Below, one piece after another: positions 13,139 to 19,136 of a stretch of 21,379 nucleotides of DNA. Every line of letters begins with the position of its first letter. Within the stretch, counting starts at the first letter, position 1. The translations under genes and the position numbers were made by a program. Under the pieces are notes generated by a model. It searched no databases. It was given only the letters and a program-made list of their open reading frames with translations, and was not told the origin of the DNA. The stretch lies in NCBI GenBank assembly GCA_002792915.1, contig PFPF01000017.1:1-21379 (forward strand). The letters run 5' to 3'. Source of the DNA: Candidatus Micrarchaeota archaeon CG_4_10_14_0_2_um_filter_60_11 (lineage in GTDB: Archaea; Micrarchaeota; Micrarchaeia; Norongarragalinales; Norongarragalinaceae).

Positions 13139-13176
13139 TGACGCGCGCGCCCCGCAAAGACGCGCGAAGCTAGGCA
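13139..13176 (+). other. Canonical anticodon-loop intron (37/38) of tRNA-Ile
   Basis: A 38-base intron. The bulge-helix-bulge is the outer anticodon stem CCAGT/ACTGG, a 4-base-pair helix CTTA/TAGG (13133-13136/13171-13174, one G-T), bulges TAT (13137-13139) and CAA (13175-13177), and an inner hairpin based on CGCGCG/CGCGCG (13142-13147/13161-13166). Confidence 0.88.
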
Positions 13177-13198
13177 AACTGGACGTCGCGGGTTCAAA

Positions 13199-13239
13199 AA
13201 CGACTTTTCCCCTTCGCGAGGACGGGAAGGCGTTGGAAT
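13199..13239 (+). other. T-loop intron (59/60) of tRNA-Ile
   Basis: A 41-base intron. The outer helix is the T stem GCGGG/CCCGC. The central helix is TTCA/TGGA (13193-13196/13234-13237, one G-T). The bulges are AAA (13197-13199) and ATT (13238-13240). The inner helix is ACG/CGT (13200-13202/13231-13233), extended by CTTTTCC with GGGAAGG. Cutting after the second base of each bulge restores the seven-base loop TTCAAAT. Confidence 0.88.
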
Positions 13240-13253
13240 TCCCGCCAGGCCCA

Positions 13254-13262
13254 TTTTTTATT
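13254..13262 (+). terminator. T-rich terminator after tRNA-Ile
   Basis: TTTTTTATT begins directly after the discriminator base of the tRNA, suitable for archaeal termination. Its last part could also act as a weak promoter element for the HAD gene. Confidence 0.5.
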
Positions 13263-13279
13263 CGCAGTCAAGGAGGATT

Positions 13280-13927
13280 TTGGCTTTGAAGGTAGTTTCA
13301 TTCGACTTGGACGACACGCTCGCCGACAAGAATTTCGACGACGCCCTGTGGCACCGCGAGATTCCCAAGCTTTACGCGGCAAAGCGCGGTCTGCCATTCG
13401 AAGAGGCGCTCGCTTTCTGCGAGGCGGCCTACGACGCGGAATCCGACAAGTCAATCCACTGGTACGACATTAATTACTGGCTGGGCGAATTCGGCCTGGT
13501 CGGCGAAAAGCAAAAGCTCATAGCGGAACTGCGCCCCCTTGTCCGCCTGTTCCCGGACGCGCTGCCCTGCCTGGCGCGCTTGGAAGCCGCGGGCTGCAGG
13601 CTCGCAATCGTTTCCAACGCGACGCGCGAATTCATGGCGTTCAAGCTTGAGGCCGACGGGTTGGGCTCGCACTTCGGCGACGTTTTCTCAATGACTTCCG
13701 ACTTCAAAATCGTCAAGAAGGATGCCGCAGCGTTCCTCGGCATTTGCGGGCGGCTGAACGCACAGCCTTCGCAAGTGTGGCACGTGGGCGACCATTACAA
13801 ATTCGACTACGAAGTTCCGCGCTCGGTGGGAATCAACGCGTTTTATCTGGACAGGAAGAAAGAAAAGAAGGGCGAATTCGTAGTTCACGACTTGAACGAG
13901 TTCGCGGACAGGGTGCTTGGATGCTGA
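13280..13927 (+). CDS. HAD-superfamily hydrolase
   Basis: Phosphatase-type HAD hydrolase; the substrate cannot be read from sequence. Motif I is FDLDDTLAD with nucleophile D9 and acid D11. A helical cap follows (about 18-90). Motif II is IVSNATREF, the motif III lysine lies in KIVKKD, and motif IV is HVGDHYKFDYEVPRSVGINA. At 215 residues it has the length of small HAD phosphatases. The start is a TTG: AGGAGG (13271-13276) precedes it, three bases before TTG 13280 and nine before TTG 13286, so (M)KVVSFDLDDTL from 13286 is equally possible. It overlaps nep1 by seven bases and should be co-translated with it. Confidence 0.88.
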   Translation: MALKVVSFDLDDTLADKNFDDALWHREIPKLYAAKRGLPFEEALAFCEAAYDAESDKSIHWYDINYWLGEFGLVGEKQKLIAELRPLVRLFPDALPCLARLEAAGCRLAIVSNATREFMAFKLEADGLGSHFGDVFSMTSDFKIVKKDAAAFLGICGRLNAQPSQVWHVGDHYKFDYEVPRSVGINAFYLDRKKEKKGEFVVHDLNEFADRVLGC

Positions 13928-14526
13928 CGATAGTTTTCGCGGAAACCGCGCTGGAATTCTTCAAGGGCAAGGCTTTGGACGCGAACGACGACTGGAAAGA
14001 GCTGGCGCGCTACGACAACAAGGACAAGCGCGGGCGCCCGGACATAGCCCACGATTTGCTCAAGCTCTCGCTGGACAGCGAACTCAACAAGCGCGGCCTG
14101 CTCCGCGTGTTCGTGCACACTTTCGACGACCGCGTCATTACCGTTTCCCCCAAACTGCGCCTGCCGCGCGCCTACGGGCGCTTCCTCGGCCTGGTGGAGG
14201 ACTTGAACAAGAAGAACAAGATAGCGTTCCAGAGCGACGTGCTCTTGAAAATCGAGGCGCGCGACTTGAAAACGCTGTTGCACCCGCTTCAAGGAAAGAA
14301 AATCGTTCTCGAAGCGAAAGGCGGGCACAAGACGCTCAAGGAGTTCTCGGAAATGATGGCGGGCGATATCGTCTTAATAATCGGCGGCTTCCCGCACGGC
14401 GATTTCCTTGACAAGTCGAACGCGCTTGACGGCTTGCAACGCGTTGCGCTCGGTTCGGAAGAGCTGACCGCGCCCGCGGTCCTCGCGAAAGCGCTTACTT
14501 GCGCCGAGCTGGCGAACGGGTTCTAG
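13921..14526 (+). CDS. nep1: Nep1/Emg1: 16S rRNA pseudouridine N1-specific methyltransferase
   Basis: SPOUT-class SAM enzyme that methylates N1 of a pseudouridine in small-subunit rRNA during ribosome assembly. Family segments in order: MLTIVFAETALEF, RPDIAHDLLKLSLDSELNK (39-57), LLRVFVHTFDDRVITVSP, LRLPRAYGRFLGLVEDL, IVLEAKGG, and the knot region IIGGFPHGDFLD (153-164) with ALGSEELTAPAVLAKAL. At 201 residues it is a normal archaeal Nep1. The ATG overlaps the HAD stop. The stop TAG shares the palindrome CTAG with the stop of the convergent gene at 14523-14912. Confidence 0.95.
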   Translation: MLTIVFAETALEFFKGKALDANDDWKELARYDNKDKRGRPDIAHDLLKLSLDSELNKRGLLRVFVHTFDDRVITVSPKLRLPRAYGRFLGLVEDLNKKNKIAFQSDVLLKIEARDLKTLLHPLQGKKIVLEAKGGHKTLKEFSEMMAGDIVLIIGGFPHGDFLDKSNALDGLQRVALGSEELTAPAVLAKALTCAELANGF

Positions 14527-14912
14527 CCTTCCCCTTCGTGGGTGTCGATTAGCCGCAGGAAGTTTTCGAGGCTTTTGAAGTGCTTGGGTTTGTTTTTCAG
14601 CGCGAGTCCGAGCTGTTCACTGTCGGTGTCCCTCAATTGCTCGACGACTTGGTCTTTTTCGGAGGGGTCTAGCGGTTTTGCCTTGGCTTCGAACTCCGCG
14701 TTGATCGGGTATACGCCCTTCCAGAATTCCAGGCCGTTGGGCGAGGCGCGAACGAATGTCTTCTTGAAGCGCGGCAGCACCGCTACGACTTCGTGTGGGC
14801 GCACGTACAGCCGGATGCCGCAGTCGTGTTCGAAGTGCATGAAGCTCGCCGATTGCTCCATTCCACCCGTCCTGTTCTTCCAACCAAAAGGAAGCTTTTC
14901 GATTTCCGTCAT
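14523..14912 (-). CDS. Unrecognised small soluble protein
   Basis: A 129-residue protein of unknown family. It has no signal peptide or membrane helix. The N-terminal half is mixed strand and aromatic (FMHFEHDCGIRLYVRPHEVV, LPRFKKTFVRASPNGLEFWK), and the C-terminal half is charged and helical (DPSEKDQVVEQLRDTDSEQ, HFKSLENFLRLIDTHEG). It is supported as a real gene by length, by its own upstream AT boxes and by tight convergent packing against nep1 (four-base overlap of the two ends). The ATG at 14912 is about 29 bases from AATATTTT (14937-14944). Confidence 0.7.
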   Translation of the reverse strand: MTEIEKLPFGWKNRTGGMEQSASFMHFEHDCGIRLYVRPHEVVAVLPRFKKTFVRASPNGLEFWKGVYPINAEFEAKAKPLDPSEKDQVVEQLRDTDSEQLGLALKNKPKHFKSLENFLRLIDTHEGEG

Positions 14913-14936
14913 CTTTGGCGTTGCAATCCCCTCGCG

Positions 14937-14963
14937 AATATTTTGGTGCGCGCGCTTTTAAAC
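14937..14963 (-). promoter_or_regulatory. Probable promoter region of the 14523-14912 gene
   Basis: Two AT boxes on the minus strand are candidates: AAAATATT (14944-14937), about 29 bases from the ATG and compatible with a leaderless start, and TTTAAAAG (14963-14956), which would give a leader of about 20 bases containing GAGGGG. The sequence does not decide between them. Confidence 0.35.
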
Positions 14964-14971
14964 AGTTTTCA

Positions 14972-14988
14972 GCGGGTTTAAAGCCCGC
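14972..14988 (+). promoter_or_regulatory. TATA box of rpp21 inside a perfect inverted repeat
   Basis: GCGGG (14972-14976) and CCCGC (14984-14988) flank TTTAAAG. The TTTAAA core is centred 27-28 bases before the rpp21 ATG, so it serves as a leaderless promoter. The flanking arms make the site a possible operator or small hairpin. Confidence 0.5.
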
Positions 14989-15006
14989 GCGCCTCAAAAA
15001 ATAATC

Positions 15007-15288
15007 ATGGACGCGCGTGCGGTCGCAACGGAACGCTGCGACTACCTGCTCAAGCTGGCCTGCTCCAACTGGAAGAAGGAGCCGTCGCTCGCCAAGCGTT
15101 ACGTTACGATGGCGCGCAGGCTGGCGATGCGGCACCGCGTGCGGCTGGGTTCCAAAAGGTTCTGCAAAAAGTGCGGCGCGCCCTGGATTCCGGGCGTTTC
15201 GCTGCGCGTGCGGCTCTCGCAAAAAAAGGCTTTATATATTTGTCTCGGCTGTAATAAGGTTAAGGCTTTCCCTTATTCTGGAAAGTAG
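15007..15288 (+). CDS. rnp4: RNase P protein component 4 (Rpp21/Rpr2)
   Basis: Protein subunit of archaeal RNase P, which removes 5' leaders from pre-tRNAs; it partners with Rpp29 on the RNA specificity domain. The 93-residue protein has the family plan: N-terminal helices (ERCDYLLKLACSNWKKEPSL, YVTMARRLAMRHRVRL) followed by a zinc ribbon with C53/C56 (CKKCGAPWIPG) and C79/C82 (CLGCNKVKAFPY). The ATG is fixed by the TTTAAA box. The strong TATA box of the downstream ribosomal operon lies inside its last codons. Confidence 0.92.
   Translation: MDARAVATERCDYLLKLACSNWKKEPSLAKRYVTMARRLAMRHRVRLGSKRFCKKCGAPWIPGVSLRVRLSQKKALYICLGCNKVKAFPYSGK
15231..15240 (+). promoter_or_regulatory. Strong TATA box of the S19e operon, inside rpp21
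   Basis: TTTATATATT is the best archaeal TATA consensus in the window. It is coding sequence for the zinc ribbon of Rpp21. Transcription should start near 15262, about 58 bases before the S19e ATG, so unlike most first genes here this operon has a real leader. Confidence 0.6.
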
Positions 15289-15319
15289 AAGGGGAAATTT
15301 TTCGAAGGGTAGATTGACG
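15262..15319 (+). promoter_or_regulatory. Untranslated leader of the S19e operon with two alternative hairpins
   Basis: Within the predicted leader, CTTTCC (15266-15271) can pair with GGAAAG (15280-15285). Overlapping bases TTTCCCTT can instead pair with AAGGGGAAA just downstream, with one bulge. The two folds exclude each other. No clear ribosome binding site precedes the ATG. A regulatory role is inference. Confidence 0.3.
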
Positions 15320-15724
15320 ATGGTTATGGATATTGCGCCAGGCAAGGCGGTAGAAAAGATTGCGGCGAAACTCGAGAAGGACGGACTGCTGAAGCAGCCC
15401 GCGTGGGCTGTTTACAAGACGGGTCCCGCGCGCGAGCGCGTGGCGACTGAGCCGGGCTTCTGGTTCAAGCGCGCCGCGGGAATACTCCGCAACTTCGCGG
15501 CGAACGAGGGCAAGCCGATCGGAGTGCAGAGGCTGCGCAACAAGTACGGCGGCCGCCGCAGGCACGTCGTGCACCGCAGCCACCACCAAAAGGCGGGCGG
15601 CGGAGTGATTCGCCGCGTGGTCCAGCAGCTCGAGCAGTCGGGCCTGGTCGCGCGCAAGTCGAAGACTTCCGGCCGCGTGATTACCGCGCGCGGCAAAAAG
15701 TTCGTCGCGGAAGCGCTGAAGTGA
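15320..15724 (+). CDS. rps19e: Ribosomal protein S19e
   Basis: Small-subunit protein of archaea and eukaryotes, needed for maturation of the small-subunit rRNA. Recognisable by QPAWAVYKTGPARER, PGFWFKRAAGILRNFA, IGVQRLRNKYGGRRRHVVHR, and a winged-helix end GVIRRVVQQLEQSGLV with RVITARGKKFV. The protein is 134 residues from the ATG at 15320; MDIAPG from 15326 is an alternative. It is the first gene of the operon S19e, PDCD5, L39e, L31e, aIF6, prefoldin alpha, ftsY, a well-known archaeal order. Confidence 0.97.
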   Translation: MVMDIAPGKAVEKIAAKLEKDGLLKQPAWAVYKTGPARERVATEPGFWFKRAAGILRNFAANEGKPIGVQRLRNKYGGRRRHVVHRSHHQKAGGGVIRRVVQQLEQSGLVARKSKTSGRVITARGKKFVAEALK

Positions 15725-15725
15725 C

Positions 15726-16004
15726 ATGGAAGATTACAATGCGCGGCTCGAGGAGTTGCGCAAGGTGCGCGAGTTGGCTGCGCGCAAGAAGGCGTTCGCG
15801 CAGCAGGTTTTGAGTTCGGACGCATACGAGCGCCTGATGAACATCCGCGCCGCGAGCCCGGAGCTGTACGAACAGCTCGTCGAGCTGTTGTTGGCGCTCC
15901 AACAGGCGGGCAGGCTGCCGGCAAAGCTGTCGGACGGGGAGTTCAGGAAGCTGATTGAAAGGGTGCTCCCGCAAAAGCGGGAGACTAAGATTACGAGGAG
16001 ATGA
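15726..16004 (+). CDS. PDCD5-family DNA-binding protein
   Basis: Small helical protein of the PDCD5 (TFAR19) family, found in archaea and eukaryotes. Archaeal members bind nucleic acid in vitro and their cellular role is unclear. The 92 residues show a basic N-terminal helix (EELRKVRELAARKKAFAQQV), the family core LSSDAYERLMNIRAASPELY and EQLVELLLALQQAGRL, then the C-terminal DGEFRKLIERVLPQKRETKI, close to the usual KKLL..I..KR..KI pattern. It starts one base after the S19e stop. Its location next to S19e and L39e is typical and supports the call. Confidence 0.93.
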   Translation: MEDYNARLEELRKVRELAARKKAFAQQVLSSDAYERLMNIRAASPELYEQLVELLLALQQAGRLPAKLSDGEFRKLIERVLPQKRETKITRR

Positions 16005-16007
16005 ACC

Positions 16008-16169
16008 ATGGGGAGCAACAAATCCGCATTGAAGAAAAAGCGGCTGGGCAAGAAACTGAATCAGAACCGCCGCATGCCGATTTTCGTCATGGCCCGCACC
16101 AAGCGGCACGTCACGCGCAACACCAAGGCGAGGAACTGGCGCCACCGCAAGATAAAGGGGATTGATTGA
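16008..16169 (+). CDS. rpl39e: Ribosomal protein L39e
   Basis: A 53-residue basic protein that lines the ribosomal exit tunnel. Family sequence is clear: MGSNKSALKKKRLGKKLNQN, then RRMPIFVMARTKRHVT and TKARNWRHRKIKGID. GAGGAG (15995-16000) stands seven bases before the ATG, a good ribosome binding site. The gene begins four bases after the PDCD5 stop, and its own TGA overlaps a TTG that could serve as the L31e start. At 54 codons it is easily missed. Confidence 0.96.
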   Translation: MGSNKSALKKKRLGKKLNQNRRMPIFVMARTKRHVTRNTKARNWRHRKIKGID

Positions 16170-16171
16170 AC

Positions 16172-16582
16172 ATGCCTGCCGAAGAACAATTCAAGGCGCC
16201 CGAACAGAAGAAGGCGGAAGAAAAGCCCGTCGAAGCCCAGCAAGAGCTCGAAGGCAAGAAAGAGCGCGCCGCGCCTAGGGAAGCCAAGAAAGACGAGAAA
16301 AAGGACGACAAAGCCAAGCGCGTCATAGTCCTCGAGCGCGTGGTCACGATTCCGCTGTCAACCGCCTACAAGAAGCCGCGCAACTCACGCGCGAACTACG
16401 CCGTGAGGCTGCTGCGCAGCGAAGTCGCGCGCGCGTTCAAGGTCAAGGACCTCAAGAAAGTCAAGATTATGGCGAAGGCGTCGCACGCGGTCGCCGCGCG
16501 CGGCGGGCGCTACCCGCCCAAGCGCCTCAAGGTCGCGTGCGCCAAGGACAAGGACGGCGTCGTGACGGTGGAACTCGCGTGA
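16172..16582 (+). CDS. rpl31e: Ribosomal protein L31e with an unusual charged N-terminal extension
   Basis: Large-subunit protein near the tunnel exit. The conserved domain starts near residue 48: RVIVLERVVTIPLSTAYKKP, then NYAVRLLRSEVARAFKVKD, RGGRYPPKRLKVACAKDKDG and VVTVELA. The preceding 47 residues are almost only Lys, Glu, Ala, Gln and Pro (for example EQKKAEEKPVEAQQELEGKK) and are not part of normal archaeal L31e, which is about 80-95 residues; this one is 136. The start could also be TTG 16166, which overlaps the L39e stop as TTGA and has GGGG five bases upstream. The C-terminal end overlaps the aIF6 start (GTGA). Confidence 0.92.
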   Translation: MPAEEQFKAPEQKKAEEKPVEAQQELEGKKERAAPREAKKDEKKDDKAKRVIVLERVVTIPLSTAYKKPRNSRANYAVRLLRSEVARAFKVKDLKKVKIMAKASHAVAARGGRYPPKRLKVACAKDKDGVVTVELA

Positions 16583-17241
16583 CTTTCAGGATAGCGCGCA
16601 CCAACGTGAACAAGAACCCGTTCATCGGGCTCTTCATGCGCGCCAACGACTCCATACTCCTCGTCTCGCCGCGCCTGCAAGCCGCCACCATCAAGGAGGC
16701 CGCGGGCATTCTCGACGTGAAGCCCCTCAGCATCTTCGTCGACGAGTCGCCCTATCTCGGGCTGTTCTCCGCGCTTAACTCCAACGGCTGCGTTTTGCCG
16801 CGCCTGTGCACGGAACGCGAAACCCGCGCGCTCAAGAAGGCGGGCTTGAACGTCTGCTCGCTCGCCAGCCCGCACGCGCCCGGAAACACCATCCTGTGCA
16901 ACGACAACGCCGCGCTCGCCAGCCCCGCAATCCCGAAGAAGGAGGCGAAGAGGGCGGCTGATGCCCTTGGCGTCGAAGTCCTCCAGCAATCCTTCGGCGG
17001 GCTCGCCTCTTTTGCCGCGACGAGCGCGGTAACCAACCGCGGCCTGCTCACCTACAACGACTTGACCGAAGCCGAACTCAAACACCTTGAAAAGCTGTTC
17101 AAGGTGCACGCGGTCATCGGGACCACGAATTTCGGCGTGCCTTACAACTCGTTGAGCGTAGTTGCCAACAGCCGCGGCGCATTGGCGGGCGACAAGTGCA
17201 CGGGCTTCGAAATGCAAAGGGTTTTTGAAGCCTTTTCCTAG
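16579..17241 (+). CDS. eif6: Translation initiation factor 6 (aIF6)
   Basis: Anti-association factor that binds the large subunit and prevents premature joining of the small subunit. The 220-residue protein has the repeated pentein fold with family segments: NVNKNPFIGLFMRANDSILL at the start, SIFVDESPYLGLFSALNSNG, CSLASPHAPGNTILCNDNAA, SPAIPKKEAKRAADALGVEV, AVTNRGLLTYNDLTEAE and VIGTTNFGVPYNSLSVVANS. The start is GTG, overlapping the L31e TGA as GTGA, and the protein begins directly with the first strand (TFRIARTNVN). In many archaea the gene for ribosomal protein LX (L18a) follows aIF6; here prefoldin alpha follows directly after ten bases. Confidence 0.97.
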   Translation: MTFRIARTNVNKNPFIGLFMRANDSILLVSPRLQAATIKEAAGILDVKPLSIFVDESPYLGLFSALNSNGCVLPRLCTERETRALKKAGLNVCSLASPHAPGNTILCNDNAALASPAIPKKEAKRAADALGVEVLQQSFGGLASFAATSAVTNRGLLTYNDLTEAELKHLEKLFKVHAVIGTTNFGVPYNSLSVVANSRGALAGDKCTGFEMQRVFEAFS

Positions 17242-17251
17242 ATTCTAATAC

Positions 17252-17611
17252 ATGGACGAAAAGGAATACGCCTACCGCGGGCTGCAGGCGCAGGCAATGG
17301 ACATCCAGCAGCAGCTCCAGTCGCTGCAAGCCCTGATGGCGGAATGCTCGGCCGCGGGCAAGGCCCTCGAAAACTTGAAAAGCGACGCAATATTCCCGAT
17401 AGGCTCCGGCGTGCTCGTGCCCGCTACAACGCGCGGCGGCAAGGTGCTAGTGGAGATAGGCGCGGGACTCGTCGCGGAAAAGACGCGCGAGGAAGCGCGC
17501 GCGATTCTCAAGGCGAAAGCCGAAAAGCTGGAGTACGCGTTCGGCCGCGCGGAAGCCGCGCTGAAGGAAGCCGCGAGGCGCATGGCCGAGCTGGAATCGT
17601 CAATGAAGTGA
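17252..17611 (+). CDS. pfdA: Prefoldin subunit alpha
   Basis: Subunit of the hexameric jellyfish-shaped chaperone that delivers unfolded proteins to the thermosome. The 119-residue protein shows the two long coiled-coil helices (about 1-48, YRGLQAQAMDIQQQLQSLQA; and 80-119, ARAILKAKAEKLEYAFGRAE). Between them is the beta-hairpin core with the family motif FPIGSGVLVPATTRGGKVLV and EIGAGLVAEKTREEA. It fits the alpha type by the two hairpins and by its place between aIF6 and ftsY. The beta subunit is not in the window. Confidence 0.95.
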   Translation: MDEKEYAYRGLQAQAMDIQQQLQSLQALMAECSAAGKALENLKSDAIFPIGSGVLVPATTRGGKVLVEIGAGLVAEKTREEARAILKAKAEKLEYAFGRAEAALKEAARRMAELESSMK

Positions 17612-17618
17612 TTTTCGC

Positions 17619-19136
17619 GTGTTCGGGTTACTCAAGAAAACGCTGTCAAACTTCGTCGAAACCCTAGCGGGCAAGAAGAAGGACGCGGAAGCGACGCAGG
17701 AACAGCAAAAAAAAGAATCGCAGCCCTTGCAGCGCGCGGAGCAAAAACCGGAATTACAACAACCGCTTCCGCGCCAAGAGCAAAAACAATCCGAACAGCC
17801 GCAACCGCCGCAGCGCGCGGAAGAGCCGGAATTGCAAAAGCGGCAACCCGAACAAGAGCAAAAAAACGAGCCGCAACGGCCGCAACCGAGCGAAGAAAAA
17901 ACCGCGCCGCAGGAACCCGTCGTAATCCAAGGCCAGCAGCCGCTCTCTCCCGTCGAGGAGGAAATCCTCCGCGAGGCGGAAGAGCCCGAACAAGAAAAAA
18001 TTAAAGAGCGGGCCCCGCAGCCGCAGCAAGCGCCGCAACCGGAGCAAGGCAAAAAGCCCACGATTCAAACCGTTGCACCGCAGCAGCCCGCGCAACAACC
18101 GCAAAAAATAGTCTTGCGCGCAGCGCCCCCCGCGCCGCAAACCGAAGACGAAAAGGCGCGCCGCGAACGCGAAGCGCGGGAGTTTGCCGCGGAATTCGAG
18201 AAGCCCGCGTTCGAGGCGAAAGAGGAGGCGAAGGCGCTGGCGCCCAAGCTGGGCATACTCACCAAGTTCAAGAGCCTTTTTTCGGGAACGGTCGCGCTGA
18301 GCGAAGGCGAAGTCCAGCCCGTTTTGGCGGAGCTGGAAATCGCGCTCCTCGAAAGCGACGTTTCCTTCGACACCGCCGCGTTCCTGATTCAAGACTTGCG
18401 CAAGCGGCTGGTTGGAAAACAAGTGCCGCGCGCCGCAATCGCGGAAACAGTGCAAGGCGAAGTCCGCGGGGCGCTTTCCGGCCTGCTAGGCTCGCGGCGC
18501 GTCGACTTCTGGCCGCGCATCCGCTCCAAGAAGCCGTGCGTGATACTCTTCATCGGCCCGAACGGCTCGGGCAAGACCACGACCATCGCGAAAGTCGCGG
18601 ACCTCCTGAAGCGCAAGGGCCTGACTTCCGTCATTTCCGCGTCGGACACCTTCCGCGCCGCGGCAATAGACCAGGCGGTGCTTCACGGCGAAAAGCTGGG
18701 CGTGCGCGTGATCAGGCACGATTACGGCGCCGACCCCACGGCGGTCGCCTTTGACGCGATTGCGCACGCGAAAGCCAACAACATCGACGTCGTCCTGATT
18801 GACACCGCGGGCAGGCAGGAGACGAATTACAACCTGGTGCGCGAAATGGAAAAAATGAACCGCGTGCTACAGCCCGACTTGAAGCTCTTCGTGGGTGAAG
18901 CTGTTGCAGGCCACGCGCTAATCGAGCAAGTCAAGAAAATGGGCGAGGCGGTCAAGGGAATCGACGGACTTGTGCTTACAAAAATCGACTGCGACGCGAA
19001 AGGCGGCTCTTCGTTGAGCATAGCGCACGAGGCGGGCGTGCCCATTGCCTTCATAGGGACCGGGCAGAATTACGCCGACCTGCAGGACTTCGACCCCGAA
19101 TGGCTCGTCGAACGCATGATTCCTACCGCGGCTTGA
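17619..19136 (+). CDS. ftsY: Signal recognition particle receptor FtsY
   Basis: GTPase that docks the SRP-ribosome complex at the membrane and pairs with Srp54, also in this window. Residues 1-20 (FGLLKKTLSNFVETLAGKKK) are a basic amphipathic membrane-binding helix. Residues 22-190 are a Gln/Glu/Pro-rich linker with an internal 27-residue duplication. The NG domain follows: N domain about 205-295, G1 GPNGSGKTTT (313-322), ASDTFRAAA (341-349), G3 DTAGR (395-399), G4 TKID (454-457) and IAFIGTGQNYADLQDFDP near the end. The 505 residues exceed the usual archaeal length because of the linker. The start is GTG seven bases after the prefoldin stop. It overlaps the convergent orc1/cdc6 gene by 14 bases. 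Confidence 0.97.
   Translation: MFGLLKKTLSNFVETLAGKKKDAEATQEQQKKESQPLQRAEQKPELQQPLPRQEQKQSEQPQPPQRAEEPELQKRQPEQEQKNEPQRPQPSEEKTAPQEPVVIQGQQPLSPVEEEILREAEEPEQEKIKERAPQPQQAPQPEQGKKPTIQTVAPQQPAQQPQKIVLRAAPPAPQTEDEKARREREAREFAAEFEKPAFEAKEEAKALAPKLGILTKFKSLFSGTVALSEGEVQPVLAELEIALLESDVSFDTAAFLIQDLRKRLVGKQVPRAAIAETVQGEVRGALSGLLGSRRVDFWPRIRSKKPCVILFIGPNGSGKTTTIAKVADLLKRKGLTSVISASDTFRAAAIDQAVLHGEKLGVRVIRHDYGADPTAVAFDAIAHAKANNIDVVLIDTAGRQETNYNLVREMEKMNRVLQPDLKLFVGEAVAGHALIEQVKKMGEAVKGIDGLVLTKIDCDAKGGSSLSIAHEAGVPIAFIGTGQNYADLQDFDPEWLVERMIPTAA
17730..17891 (+). repeat. Two degenerate 81-base tandem repeats in the ftsY linker
   Basis: Units 17730-17810 and 17811-17891 both begin CAGCGCGCGGA and encode QRAE, PEL, a Q/P run, then QEQK and E-Q/R-P-Q-P. 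Both DNA and protein are similar in register every 81 bases (27 residues), with a small offset inside the unit. This points to a tandem duplication that has since diverged. Confidence 0.7.

Larger units (their letters stand above)
13099..13253 (+). tRNA. tRNA-Ile(UAU) with two introns (37/38 and 59/60)
   Basis: Acceptor stem 13099-13105 pairs with 13246-13252 (GGGCTTG/CAGGCCC, one G-T wobble), with discriminator A13253. The D stem GCTC/GAGC is 13108-13111/13123-13126, with A14, G15, G18, G19 and A21 present. The anticodon stem CCAGT/ACTGG is 13128-13132/13178-13182. After removal of the first intron the loop is CTTATAA, giving U33 and anticodon TAT (13135-13137), which reads AUA. The variable loop is 13183-13187. 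The T stem GCGGG/CCCGC is 13188-13192/13241-13245, and after removal of the second intron the T loop is TTCAAAT. The mature tRNA is 76 bases with no encoded CCA. The body closely resembles archaeal tRNA-Ile(GAU). Confidence 0.92.

Noticed and set aside
18041..18120. Gln-rich CAG/CAA tract in ftsY as a microsatellite or CRISPR-like repeat
   Set aside because: The codons are mixed and in frame with a continuous Q/P/E-rich linker. There are no regular spacers or repeat units beyond the 81-base duplication already listed.
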